From assembly GCA_963804375.1 (NCBI GenBank), contig CAWDQE010000021.1:699794-763793 (forward strand): a stretch of 64,000 nt of DNA. The letters are read 5' to 3'. Under the pieces are notes generated by a model. The model was given only the letters and a program-made list of their open reading frames with translations. It was not told where the DNA came from and did no database searches. This document shows, piece after piece, positions 46,564 through 56,012 of the stretch (the stretch's first letter is position 1; each line of letters starts with the position of its first letter). The translations under genes and the position numbers were made by a program. The DNA comes from JANXQG01 sp963804375 (GTDB lineage: Bacteria; Planctomycetota; Planctomycetia; Pirellulales; Thermoguttaceae).

Positions 46564-48893
46564 CTAATCTCTCATCTCATCCCCCAACCGTTCCCCCTCC
46601 GGGTCCACCACGCCCACGTCGATCAGTTGCTGATGGCCATTGTGAAAGGCATGAACCGCCAAGAGGTTCTTGCCCGGCCGCAACGACGCACGGGCCTCCG
46701 GTCGGACCTCGTACTGCTGGTATTCTAGGGTGTAGCCGGTCAACTTGGCCGCCAGGATACCGTTGATGTAGATCTCCGCGCCCAGGGCGTGATTGGCCAA
46801 GAGTTGCGGCCAAAGGAGCTTCTCGCCGCCGAGGTCGAACTCGCGGCGCATCCAGATGTGCGGCGTCGTCCAAAGGGTCCGCTCCCGCGGGCTGGCGCCC
46901 AGCGGCGCGGACCCTTCCTTCCAGCTCGAAGCGTCGAATCCCGGTTTATACCAGTTGCCGCCGGGCTTGTCGGTCGTATAGCGCCAGGGCACCGGCTGCT
47001 TCTCCGCCGTGGGCGAGAGGGCCCGGAACCGCCGCCGCGGCGGCAATCGCCCTCGGTTCGCGGCGGCCACCTGGGCGAGGTCCACCTTCATCACCTCGCG
47101 GTCGTAAGTCAAGAAACCGTTGCACTCGCCTTCGACGTCGGTAAGCTGCGTGCAGATGGCCCCGCTCAGCCCATGGTTCTTCTCGGCCTCAAACACGTGC
47201 CGCAGGAGTTGCACGTAATGGGTCGTGAGTTCCCAGGGGCTGGCCAGCACGGTGCCGCCGGGATGGCCGAAGACCCGCGTCTCGGAGATGACGTGGCCCG
47301 GTACGACCATCGTGCGCCCGCCGAACTCGCCGATCACCAGCCCGCGGCGGCCGTCCGCCCGCGGCGCCTGCGGGATCCAGTAGGGATGATCGTCGATCAC
47401 GTCGCCGACGCCCGGTGGAGCGATGCAACTGACGCTGTCGACCAGCCGCGTCGGATCGAGATGCTTGACCATGTCGGTTAGCCGCTCGGTGTCGTATTGG
47501 CCCCATCCCTCGTTGAAGATGACCCACATGATCACTGCCGGATGGTTGGCCAGTCCCTCGACCATGGCCCTCAATTCGGCCTCGAACTGCCGCTTCGTTG
47601 CCGGTGTCGCCTGCCCGCCGATCGCTGGCATGTCCTGCCAAACCAGCAACCCCAGACGGTCGCACCAGTAGTACCAGCGGTCGGGTTCAATCTTGACGTG
47701 TTTCCGCGTGGCGTTGAAGCCGAGCTTGCGCGTCATTTCGATGTCGTAGCGGAGTGCCTCGTCGCTGGGGGCCGTGTAGATCCCGTCGGGCCAGTAGCCT
47801 TGGTCCAACGGACCGATCTGGAACACCGCCCGGCCATTGAGCATGATGCGCACGCGGCCCTGCGCATCCTTGCCGAGGGCGATCTTCCTCATGCCGAAAT
47901 AGCTGCCGACGGAATCGACGGGCTGCCCGGCCTGGTGAAGCGTTACCTTCAGGCCATAGAGAAACGGGCTGTCCGGCGACCAGAGCTTGGGTTGCGGAAT
48001 CGCGATCACCAGTTCGCTGCCCCCGGTCCCGCTGGCTCGAGCCACTTCGCGGGCGCCGTCCAGCACTACGGCCTCGATGGAAGCGGCGCCGGCCGGGGCG
48101 CCCGCTTGGCAAACAATCGCCGTCAGCCGTACCACTCCGCGGTTCACCTCGGGCGTTATCTTCAGTCTGGCGATGCCCGTCCGCGGCACAGGCTCGATCC
48201 AAACGGTCTGCCAGATGCCGGAGGCGGCCGTATAGCCCAGCGTGCCGAGGGCTTGCAGGCCGCCGCCCGTCTGCTTGCCCTTGGCCTGGCCGTCGCCAGT
48301 GGCGTCGAGAACCGCGACGATCAGCTCTTGAGGGCCGCGGGCCGTCAGGGCGTCGGTGATGTCGAAGCTGAAGGCGTCGTAGCCGCCGCGATGCGTGCCG
48401 ACCTGCCTGCCGTTGACCAGCACGGTTGCCTCCCAGTCGACGGCGCCGAAGTTCAGCATGACGCGCTGGCCGGCCCACGTTTTGGGCACGTCGAAATGTC
48501 GCCGATACCAGAGGCGGTTGTTGTAGTCGAGTGTCTTGTGGACGCCCGAGAGTGCCGCCTCGATGGGGAAAGGCACGAGGATCTTGCCTTGATAGTCGCC
48601 GGGGACGGTCCCCTCTTGCGCGTGATGGCGTAGTCCCACAGGCCGTTCAAGTTGAGCCATGCCTGGCGAACCATTTGCGGACGGGGATATTCGGGCAGCA
48701 CACTGTCCGGTGTAACAGCCCTTCCCCAACGGGTCATAAGGGGAATTTTCGCCGGCTGCCACTGTGCCGCTGCCTCGGTGACCGATAGTACGGCGAACCA
48801 AGCAATCGCCCATGCCCCGGCGATCCTCTGAAGCCCGGAAAAATGAGATTTCGTGGTGGTGATGAACTCGGCTCGAACGGCAGCTCGTCGCAT
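46564..48893 (-). CDS. secreted GH2 glycoside hydrolase, one frameshift
   Basis: The start MRRAAVRAEFITTTKSHF with hydrophobic AWAIAWFAVLSVTEAAAQW is in one frame (48893 to about 48610, reading AWLNLNGLWDYAITRK); the remainder is in another. Sugar-binding jelly roll: NNRLWYRRHFDVPKTWAGQR and GYDAFSFDITDAL. TIM barrel: GFNATRKHVKIEPDRWYYWC, acid/base Glu in MWVIFNEGWGQYD and nucleophile Glu in LVIGEFGGRTM. A C-terminal beta-domain with PHIWMRREFDLGGEKL follows. About 776 residues after repair of one indel near 48610. Beta-galactosidase-like; specificity not readable. Convergent with the SGNH gene. Confidence 0.8.
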
Positions 48894-49053
48894 GGCTTGC
48901 TCGGCAGGCGGGGGAAAGATGGATTGACCAACGGTTACGGTATCAATAATCCGGCGCTTACGGCGTGTCAAGCAGGCGGGCCAGCTCGGGCAAAGTAAGG
49001 TATAGCTGCCAGTGCGGCCGCGCGGCCACCCTCCGCATCCTTGCCCAGAAGGC

Positions 49054-49374
49054 TCATTGCGCCCCCCTCGCTTGCGAGAAGGCGATCCGTTCCGCGCTTG
49101 AGCATGCCAAGCAAAGGCGCGAGTCGCACACGGCGCGTGGGAGAAGTGCATCACCAAGAACTGCGAGTTTTCGCGCCGCATGGCTCAGACTGTGGACAAG
49201 CGGCTTGTCCTGGGCAGTCTCCGCCGGCCAGATTTCCTTGGTGTTGTGCAGGATGGCGACGTTGACGGCGGCCTTGATGGAGCAGGGAAGTGCCGGGCAA
49301 AGGTCCTCGGCCGCCGTTGCCGTCGCCTGGACAACGGCCACGACGAATAGAAACAGCAGGGATCGAGCGGTCAT
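49054..49374 (-). CDS. small secreted protein or truncated gene
   Basis: The ATG at 49374 has AGGAG 7 bases upstream. About 106 residues: a clear signal peptide MTARSLLFLFVVAVVQATAT, then EDLCPALPCSIKAAVNVAIL and HNTKEIWPAETAQDKPLVHS. The C-terminal 35 residues are Cys/Arg-rich and look like non-coding read-through. Probably the N-terminus of a longer exported protein. Family not recognised. Confidence 0.4.
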   Translation of the reverse strand: MTARSLLFLFVVAVVQATATAAEDLCPALPCSIKAAVNVAILHNTKEIWPAETAQDKPLVHSLSHAARKLAVLGDALLPRAVCDSRLCLACSSAERIAFSQARGAQ

Positions 49375-49419
49375 AGTGCGTCTCCTGGAAAGAGTCATGC
49401 GGAAACAGTGCCCGCACAG

Positions 49420-49447
49420 TAACAGAGTGGCTCGCGATCTTCCAGTC
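49420..49447. repeat. dispersed intergenic repeat, copy 3 (partial)
   Basis: GTAACAGAGTGGCTCGCGAT CTTCCAGTC matches the left part of the copy at 36845 with four changes. The rest of 49375-49747 holds the leader of the small gene and the PEP-CTERM terminator; no gene is seen. Confidence 0.4.
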
Positions 49448-49687
49448 GCCGCCGATTCCGTGTCCAGGATCCAGGATTGGGACCTTGCACGGATGCCCGG
49501 GCTCGGGTTATCCTAATCCTGTATTTCCCATTTTGGACTCTGCTCAGATACGCTCCGAACGGGCAGGCCGACGTCGTAGATCATTCCAGGTCAGACGGTT
49601 GGACCGCATTGCATCCGAATTATTTCGCGAGTCCTTGCGCGCGGAGGTGGGGTTGACCGCCGCAGGTTCGTTGGCCAAGCGCATATG

Positions 49688-49712
49688 AAAAACCTCGCCG
49701 GAACGGTCCGGC
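49688..49712 (-). terminator. intrinsic terminator after PEP-CTERM gene
   Basis: On the minus strand GCCGGA-CCGT-TCCGGC, then GAGG and TTTTT. It lies about 36 bases after the stop of the PEP-CTERM gene. Confidence 0.7.
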
Positions 49713-49747
49713 CGGGCTTCTGAAGCGTTCAGGTTTCGCAGCCAAGC

Positions 49748-50890
49748 TCAGCTTCGGCGGCGACGCCAGGCCCAGCCGATCAGCCCGACGGCACCGACGC
49801 CGAGCAGGGCCAGCGTGGACGGTTCCGGCACGACCCTCACGGGATCCGTACCGCCCCAACCAACATAGGGCGACCCTGCCGCTACCGGCAACTCCGTCAT
49901 CTGTGCATACGCGTTCTCGAAGTTTTGCGGGCTCGCCGGCAGGCCGGTATTCTCGTCGGTTGCCGGGTCGCCGTAGCCTTGGCCGTGACCGGCCAGCGTC
50001 AGAATGCCGAATACGGAGCCGGCAGGGGCGCCGAAGGCATTGGCACTCGACTCGAAGAGAATTGGCACGGCCGTACTGTTGCCGCTATGGGTGTAAAGCA
50101 CCACGGGCGGAAACGAGGTAATGGCAGGGTTGGCGATGATCAAGGGATCGCCAGTGACGCTTCCTACCGTGGCATTGGTCAAGCTGCCAACCGGCAGGTT
50201 CACGTCGACGAAGACGTTGAAAAAACTCTGCGCGGGAAAATCGAGGCTCGGATTACCGCTGTTGCCCGAGTTGGATATCACCTCGCCCGGGCTCGCCGGT
50301 AAATTCGGATCCCCGGCGGCCGTTCCGGCCGTAACCGAAATGCTGGCGGAGCCGCCCCCCGCGGCGAGATTGCCAGAGAGATTCATGGAGTTGAGTTGGG
50401 TAAAGACCATGCGCGTTCCGGTCGCGGGCGTGGTATAAGTGGCAGGATAAGCCGAAATGCTGCTATTGGCAACGACGGGACCAGTAGCACTACCGACCGG
50501 CAGACCGCCGACGTAATTGGAACTTCCCACCGTCGTCGAAGTGCTGCGGCCGATCTGCGTACCTGGATCGTACAAGAAACCACTTGTCAAACGGTCCGTC
50601 GAAGGGTCGTACGACGCGGCATAAGGATTAGAAGGGTCGGGCAGCGGGAGCATAGTAAGCAAAGAGGAACTCGCATACGCCGGGTTGACCACGATCGTGA
50701 ACTGCCCCGCCGACTGCTCCACGTCCGTAGCAGGTCCAGGACCCCACGAAATGACACCACTTTGGCCAGTGCTGCTACTGTAACCATTATTCGTAATCGA
50801 CCCGCCGTCAAAGGACTGGGCCCACAGGTTTTCCGACCCCTGAAGCAGGCACGCGCCGACAAACACAACAAGCAAAACACGTAGTCGCAT
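49748..50890 (-). CDS. PEP-CTERM sorting-domain protein
   Basis: 380 residues from MRLRVLLVVFVGACLLQGSE, preceded by GGGAGATTTCT. The mature part is Ser/Thr/Gly/Asn-rich beta structure with few charged residues (ITNNGYSSSTGQSGVISWGP; SATGPVVANSSISAYPATYT). The C-terminus VVPEPSTLALLGVGAVGLIG plus WAWRRRRS is a textbook PEP-CTERM signal: V-P-E-P, transmembrane helix, Arg cluster. It is expected to be exported and processed by an exosortase and may join an extracellular matrix. The exosortase itself is not in this window. Confidence 0.9.
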   Translation of the reverse strand: MRLRVLLVVFVGACLLQGSENLWAQSFDGGSITNNGYSSSTGQSGVISWGPGPATDVEQSAGQFTIVVNPAYASSSLLTMLPLPDPSNPYAASYDPSTDRLTSGFLYDPGTQIGRSTSTTVGSSNYVGGLPVGSATGPVVANSSISAYPATYTTPATGTRMVFTQLNSMNLSGNLAAGGGSASISVTAGTAAGDPNLPASPGEVISNSGNSGNPSLDFPAQSFFNVFVDVNLPVGSLTNATVGSVTGDPLIIANPAITSFPPVVLYTHSGNSTAVPILFESSANAFGAPAGSVFGILTLAGHGQGYGDPATDENTGLPASPQNFENAYAQMTELPVAAGSPYVGWGGTDPVRVVPEPSTLALLGVGAVGLIGWAWRRRRS

Positions 50891-51409
50891 AGAAATCTCC
50901 CGAAAACATTCGCATGGACAAAGAGTTAAGCGGTTGAGGAGAAATTGCCAGGTACTGCGAGAAACGTGTTCGTGAGCAGGCGCAGCCATCACAATTCGTG
51001 ACAATTTGTCCAGACGCTTCTGTCATTATTCGCCTGATAGGAATTATGGCAATGATCTGGTTGGGGAGCATCTGGGGAGCATCTGGGGAGCGAAATACCC
51101 CCGGTCCAGGAGACCGCCGGGCGAAAGGTCGATGGCCGGGCAAGAATGGCAAGAACCAGGCACAAAAAACGGCGACTCGCCCCCAGTTCCTCGCAAGCAC
51201 CGACCCTCGCTACGGCTTGCACTTCGCGCCCGGCTTCTTTCCGGCCCGATGGCTTCTTCAGGGCGAGACGGGAGCGGAAGTTACGCGAGAGCAGGACGAG
51301 GGCATACGGCGGCAGATCTATAGCCCGGCGGTCGCCCTTTGGGCGCATCACGTTGCCGTGCTTTCTTTTAGCCCTCGGCACCTGCCGCCGCAGCTTGCTC
51401 AGCGCAACG
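50891..51409. other. gene-free interval
   Basis: No supported gene. Near 51065-51095 there is a short direct duplication of GGGGAGCATCT. It presumably holds the promoter of the PEP-CTERM gene. Confidence 0.35.
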
Positions 51410-51577
51410 TCACGCGGGGCGCCAAAGCGCTTCGGTCCGGGAAGGTAAGGACAGTGGCCGTAAGGTCATGGCCGGTGGCGGCGGGCTCTCCCGGTCCAGG
51501 AAGGCGGCGCGCTGGTCGGCGGGCTGCTCGCTGGCCGCCAGGAATAGGGACTGCACGCGTTTTGGATCGGTCGGCAT
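51410..51577 (-). pseudogene. N-terminal stub of a planctomycete Ser/Thr kinase-type gene
   Basis: GGAGG lies 7 bases before the ATG of MPTDPKRVQSLFLAASEQPA followed by AAFLDRESPP. The 'DPxRVxxLFLAAxxxPxxxRAAFLDRxC' opening is typical of planctomycete Hanks-type kinases and related regulators. After about 30 residues the pattern ends and a stop follows at 51410. Promoter-proximal signals are intact while the body of the gene is missing. Confidence 0.45.
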
Positions 51578-52091
51578 AAGACGGACCTCCAAGCTGGTTT
51601 ACCATCCTGCAGTGCGACATTTTCGCTGTCGCCTGTCGAAAAAAACGAAAAAAATCACCGCTCGGCGCCAAGCGAGTCGCGTAGCCAGGCCCGGGCGTAC
51701 GTCCATTTTTGGCGGGCCCGATAACCTCGTAATCCGGTGCACCAGCGATTTTCTGGGCCGTGTTGATTGGACTCTGGGCCAGCAGGCTGTCGGCGGCAGC
51801 TATTTGAACCGAAAATCGAGTTGAAATCCATAGAGCCAAGGGACCATTATCGCCGTTCAGGCCAGGGTAGTCCCGTCGAAGATCCGCATGTCGGCTGCCA
51901 ATTCACCCATCCTTGGCCACCGATGTCCCATATCGCCTGGCCTCCCGCCAGCGTACGCCATGTCCCCCGTGTACGAACACTCTTTCGTGGCAGGCCATGC
52001 CCACCATTGGAGGCAATCTGCCTCATACAACAACAATATATCAATTGGCCCATCTGGCACGGATGTTGCACTTACATGGTTCTCGTAGAAA
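51578..52091. other. gene-free interval upstream of hsp20
   Basis: No frame on either strand reads as a recognisable protein. An unbroken plus-strand frame runs into hsp20 but has no family character and no ribosome-binding site. Confidence 0.35.
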
Positions 52092-52112
52092 AGCTGCCAA
52101 GTTGGCAGCTTC
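52092..52112. promoter_or_regulatory. 21-bp perfect palindrome upstream of hsp20 (candidate operator)
   Basis: AAGCTGCCAA-G-TTGGCAGCTT: two 10-base arms about a single centre base, 85 bases before the hsp20 ATG. It is not a CIRCE element (which needs a 9-bp spacer and TTAGCACTC arms). It could bind a dimeric regulator or form a hairpin in the leader. Confidence 0.5.
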
Positions 52113-52197
52113 AGGGTCCACGCCCGCTTGGGGTGGACAGTCGCCGTGTCCCCTGTGGAGCGGCCTAACCGACCCAAAGGGTCAAAAGGAGTTCTTT

Positions 52198-52668
52198 ATG
52201 TTCGGTAATCTACGATTGCGCCCTGTTTCTCGGGACGACGTGTTCGGCCCGCTGTCGCGGCAACTCGACCGCATGCTCAACGACGTGTTTGGCCAGGACT
52301 TCACGGATGGCGTGAAGAGCAAGGCCAACTTCCCGCCCTTGGACGCCTTCACCACGAAGGACGGCCATTTGGTGGTGCAGACCACGGTTGCGGGCTACGC
52401 GCCCGACCAGATCAATGTCCAGGTCCTTCCGGAAGGCGTTCTCGAAATCTCGGGGTCTACCAAGACCAATGGCGAGAAGAGCGAGAACCAGTATCACATC
52501 CGCGAGCTGTCCTACGGTTCGTTCAAGCGGCAGCTTCGCTTGCCGGAGAACATCGAGGGCGATCCCGTGGCGGAGTTGAAGGACGGTATCCTGACATTGA
52601 CCTTCAAGCTGGAACTGCCCGAGGAGAAGAAGCCCGAAGTCAAACAAATCCCGATTCGGACGAGTTGA
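52198..52668 (+). CDS. Hsp20/alpha-crystallin small heat-shock protein
   Basis: 156 residues; AAAAGGAG 7 bases upstream. The N-terminus MFGNLRLRPVSRDDVFGPLS and LDRMLNDVFG is the amphipathic oligomerisation part. The alpha-crystallin domain runs about 42-145: PLDAFTTKDGHLVVQTTVAG, VLPEGVLEISGSTKTNGEKS, SFKRQLRLPENIEGDPVAEL and the hallmark KDGILTLTFKLELPEEKKPE, where the usual A-x-x-x-x-G-V-L motif reads ELKDGILTL. The tail QIPIRTS holds the I-x-I anchor. An ATP-independent holdase for unfolding proteins. It has its own palindrome upstream and terminator downstream, so it is a single-gene unit. Confidence 0.92.
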   Translation: MFGNLRLRPVSRDDVFGPLSRQLDRMLNDVFGQDFTDGVKSKANFPPLDAFTTKDGHLVVQTTVAGYAPDQINVQVLPEGVLEISGSTKTNGEKSENQYHIRELSYGSFKRQLRLPENIEGDPVAELKDGILTLTFKLELPEEKKPEVKQIPIRTS

Positions 52669-52703
52669 TACCAAGCTCAAGGAATCGAAAAGAGGATAAA
52701 GAG

Positions 52704-52737
52704 AACCCGCTCGGTCGCAAGACCGGGTGGGTTTTCT
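52704..52737 (+). terminator. intrinsic terminator after hsp20
   Basis: ACCCGCTCGGTC-GCAA-GACCGGGTGGGT then TTTCTTCTTT: a 12-pair stem with two wobble pairs, a GCAA tetraloop and a T-rich tail, 37 bases after the stop. Confidence 0.8.
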
Positions 52738-52875
52738 TCTTTCCGATACGAGCTACGGGCGGGCTCTCGCTCCGCTCAGATTGCCGACTCTCTGCGTGGT
52801 CGTGCCCACCATGGTCGTCGGCCAAACCGCCACGATCATCTGGCTTCTGTGCCGCTAAGCAACAGCAGGCCGACG

Positions 52876-53567
52876 TTATTTCCAGAAGTCACGGACCACG
52901 CGCTCCCATTCATCGGCCATAAGTTGGTGGCCGCGATAGGTCGGATGTACACTGTCCCAAATCCAGTAGTCAGCCGGAGCGGCGTTTTACCGCCTCGTCG
53001 AAGACGGGTTGAAATTGCACTAGGGCCGCGCCATGCTTCTGAGCGAGCCTGGCAACGATCTCTTGCCGCTTGCGGATGTCTTCATTGACCTTTCCGGTGG
53101 GCTTCACGAAAGGCGCAGAGCACCAACTTGATCTTGGGATTTGCCGCCTTGGCCTGGGTGATGAGCTTGTCGTAGACCTGTTCGTACTGATCGAGCGAGA
53201 CACCCCTGCCGCTGTTGTTCACGCCGATGAGGATGCTCAGCACGTCGGGCTTCAAGTCCAGCGTGTCCTTCTGCCAACGCTTCTCCAAGTCGAGCACGGT
53301 GTTGCCGCTGACGCCGCGATTGAGAAAGTCGAGCTTCAAGTCAGGGAATGCCGCTCCGTACTTGGCCGCGATGATGAAGACGTACCCGTGTCCCAGGATA
53401 TGGTTCGGGTTGGCGCTACGCCCGCGATTGCCATCCGTGATCGAGTCACCCTGAAACAGGATGCGGGCACCAGGCGTAAACGCAGCGATGGGCTCAGCGG
53501 CGTGCAAGGTACTCAGCGGTGAGACCGTAATCGTAAGCAGTAGCAACATGACTGGCAGTTTTCGCAT
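52876..53567 (-). CDS. secreted SGNH/GDSL hydrolase, two frameshifts
   Basis: Start MRKLPVMLLLLTITVSPLST, a signal peptide. Block I ILFQGDSITDGNRGRSAN with Ser, then FLNRGVSGNTVLDLEKRWQK and ILIGVNNSGRG with Gly and Asn. The first frame ends at 53082 after KLVLCAFREA. The next part (PTGKVNEDIRKRQEIVARLA, QKHGAALVQFQPVFDEAVKR) lies in a second frame to about 52990, and the last (ADYWIWDSVHPTYRGHQLMA ... DFWK) in a third, with the block V Asp-x-x-His. All catalytic residues are present once two indels are repaired; about 230 residues. An exported esterase. Confidence 0.7.
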
Positions 53568-53851
53568 TTGCAGACCCTTTCGTTGAGGAAATGAAGGCGA
53601 GGACGCGACCTGCTCATTGTATCAGGTCATGGCAGTTCGTCTCCCGAGAATCCTTGAGGCTTAGCCGTGAAAGGTTGGCCGGCCCAGAATTTACGACCGC
53701 AGGCGATAACGGCCGGGGCGGGATCGAAAACCGTGCGGATTGCTCAAAAGGCAGAAAATGCGCTACAAAGTCGCGCGCCGCCGACCATGAGCACATGGTG
53801 CCCGGGCGGGGGTAAAAGGGAAAAGAGGTAACACGGCCAGATGCCATAGTA

Positions 53852-54865
53852 CTACTGAGTCCTGGCAACACGGAACCCTGTGAAGTCGAACCGGTCGATC
53901 GGCCAGTCCCAGTCGCGACTGGCGGAGCGGGAGTCGCTCGGCCAACTGCCCCAGGAACCGCCACGACGGACACGGCCATAGCCGGAAGCTGGGCCCTTTG
54001 GGTCGTCTGCGGGCGACTTGCCGTAGTAGTCTTCGCCCCACCAATCCGCGCACCACTGCCAGGCGTTTCCGTGCATGTCATAGAGCCCGAAGGCATTGGG
54101 CTTGAACTTTCCCACCGGAGCCGTGAACACGTAGCCATCATTGGCTTTGATCGTCCATGTCCAGTGAGGGAACTGCGCCTTGGCGGCTGCGTCCGCGACG
54201 TTGCCGACTTTAGCCAACGTCTCAGGATCGTCACCGCTGTAGTAGCGGGTTGTCGTCCCCGCACGGCAGGCGTATTCCCATTCAGCCTCCGTGGGCAATC
54301 GGTAGGTCTTGCCCTCCTTCTTGCTCAACCACTTGCAAAAGGCCACCGCATCGTTCCAGCTTACGTTGACCACGGGGTGCTCCTCGGTCTGCTCGAAACC
54401 CGCGTTCCGCCAGGAATACTTCTCGTTCGAGCCGAACTCCTTCTTGTCGGGGTCCCAGCCGAATGCGCCCTTGAACCCGACGCCCTTCTCCGCGTCCGTC
54501 TTGTAGCTGGTGTCAGCAACGAACTGCCGGAACTGACCCCGCGTTACATGGTACGTGCCCAAGTAAAACGGCTTGGCGATTCGTACCCAGTGCTGCGGAT
54601 GCTCGTTCTTGAAGAAGTCTGCTTCCAAAAGATCCTCGCCGTAGTACTTCTTTAAGAAGACCGCCGTGGCCTCCGCCGACTCGCCGCTGCCCATCTTGAA
54701 CTCGCCCGCCGGGATGAGAACCATCTTCAAGTTTACGCTGCCGCCAAGATCGACGGCGATCTGCTTTTTACCGTCTGCCTCCCTGGGTTCTGCGGGGGCT
54801 GCTACGGCAAGACTGCCAACCGCCGTCAAGAACACCAACGTGACTGTCGACACTTGTCGGAACAT
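53852..54865 (-). CDS. secreted FGE-sulfatase-fold (SUMF1-like) protein
   Basis: 337 residues with a signal peptide ending near AVAAPAEP. The fold is that of formylglycine-generating enzyme-like proteins: MVLIPAGEFKMGSGESAEAT, PFYLGTYHVTRGQFRQFVAD, HPVVNVSWNDAVAFCKWLSK, YRLPTEAEWEYACRAGTTTR, FGLYDMHGNAWQWCADWWGE and YGRVRRGGSWGSWPSDSRSA. Active FGEs have catalytic Cys in the late R-S-x-x-R-C region; here the segment reads SRSASRDWDWPIDRFDFTGF with no Cys. It therefore probably does not mature the sulfatases of this window and is more likely a binding or structural variant. Intergenic sequence on both sides. Confidence 0.85.
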   Translation of the reverse strand: MFRQVSTVTLVFLTAVGSLAVAAPAEPREADGKKQIAVDLGGSVNLKMVLIPAGEFKMGSGESAEATAVFLKKYYGEDLLEADFFKNEHPQHWVRIAKPFYLGTYHVTRGQFRQFVADTSYKTDAEKGVGFKGAFGWDPDKKEFGSNEKYSWRNAGFEQTEEHPVVNVSWNDAVAFCKWLSKKEGKTYRLPTEAEWEYACRAGTTTRYYSGDDPETLAKVGNVADAAAKAQFPHWTWTIKANDGYVFTAPVGKFKPNAFGLYDMHGNAWQWCADWWGEDYYGKSPADDPKGPASGYGRVRRGGSWGSWPSDSRSASRDWDWPIDRFDFTGFRVARTQ

Positions 54866-55134
54866 CGGTCACAGCTCTTTCAAGCCATTGGCGGCGGATC
54901 GCCGTGACGCCCGCCAACGGCCGAAACTAGTCCGCTGCACTACGGCCAGTTTATAGCGGTTCTTAGCCGCCGTCAACCAGGCCAAGCGGCCAACCGCGAA
55001 CCGACGTTTCGGCCTTTCTCTGCTCTTATCCCACCCTTTCTGTTCCCCGGCAGGTTTCCATGCGCCACCGTCCAACACAAAGTCTTCGGTGACCCGGACA
55101 CGGAGGAAGCCGGATTCGGGTAGAAATGGTTCGC

Positions 55135-55984
55135 TCAAGGCACTCCCCATGCTTCAAGCTGCTGCGCGATCCAACTCCCAACATATTCGGAATCGAGTGT
55201 TCGCGTGCGTGCGGGCGCGGCGGTCAGCGTAACCGCGGGAAAGGCCCCCTGGCAGAGCTTGCGTATCACCGCAATGTCCATCAACTCGACCAGGTTTACC
55301 ACATCCGTGAGGTTGTAGAGGGCTGAGCTTCAGTAGCGCATTACGGTCGCCGCGACGGTAACGATGCCACAGCCGCACGGCCTCAAGCCCGTCCACGCCC
55401 TGAAGCGCCTGATCGCGGCGGAGCCCCAGGTTTCGCTCGACCTCCTTGAGTCCACCCCGGTATCCCAGTGTGTGATAGACGAACCGCAGGTCGATGTGGG
55501 CATGGTCCAGTCTGGCCTGGGGGAAGTGCGCCCGCAGGAACGGCACGTCGAACTGGCTGCCGTTGAACGTGACCAGCAACGGAAACTGCGCAATGTATGC
55601 GGGGAACTGGTCGAGGTTGATGCCCTGGACGAAGAGGGCCAGCTTGCCGCCGCCCAGGGCCCCGATGGTCGTCACCTTGTCGTAGTCGGCGGACAGGCCC
55701 GTCGTCTCGATGTCCATGAAACAGGCCTGGTCGGCAAACTCGGTGTAGAGCCGCCATGTCTCCCGCGAGGGCAGATGCGAGTGGAAGAACCGCGGATCGC
55801 CAGCGGCGATGGCCTCCACGGACTGGCGCACCAGGGGCACTGCCGATTCGCACATTTTCTTCGTCAGGATGCCGTTGGCGGCGGCGTCCAGGAAGCGATC
55901 CCAGTCAAGAATGCCCTGGTCCCAGAGCTTCCGTTCACGATGGGGGCCGATGCCGGGCAGATGGATGAAGGTGTGGCGAAGCAT
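55135..55984 (-). CDS. RNase H-like (YprB-type DEDDy) exonuclease, one frameshift
   Basis: The start MLRHTFIHLPGIGPHRERKL is preferred; the helix-hairpin-helix-like GIGPHRE opening is usual for this group. The exonuclease core has ACFMDIETTGLSADYDKVTT with D-x-E, then LVTFNGSQFDVPFLRAHFPQ and HIDLRFVYHTLGYRGGLKEV. The first frame goes astray at about 55328 (NALLKLS); another frame continues LYNLTDVVNLVELMDIAVIR with the Tyr and Asp of the DEDDy set, and ends SWIAQQLEAWGVP at 55135. One indel repairs it to 282 residues. A cytoplasmic nuclease related to the 3'-5' exonuclease fold, of unknown substrate. Confidence 0.75.
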
Positions 55985-56012
55985 GACAGGAATTATGTTC
56001 TGGCTGGGCGTG

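Noticed and set aside
53852..54865. Calling the FGE-fold protein the sulfatase maturase of the island
   Set aside because: The active-site Cys region has no Cys and the protein carries a signal peptide.
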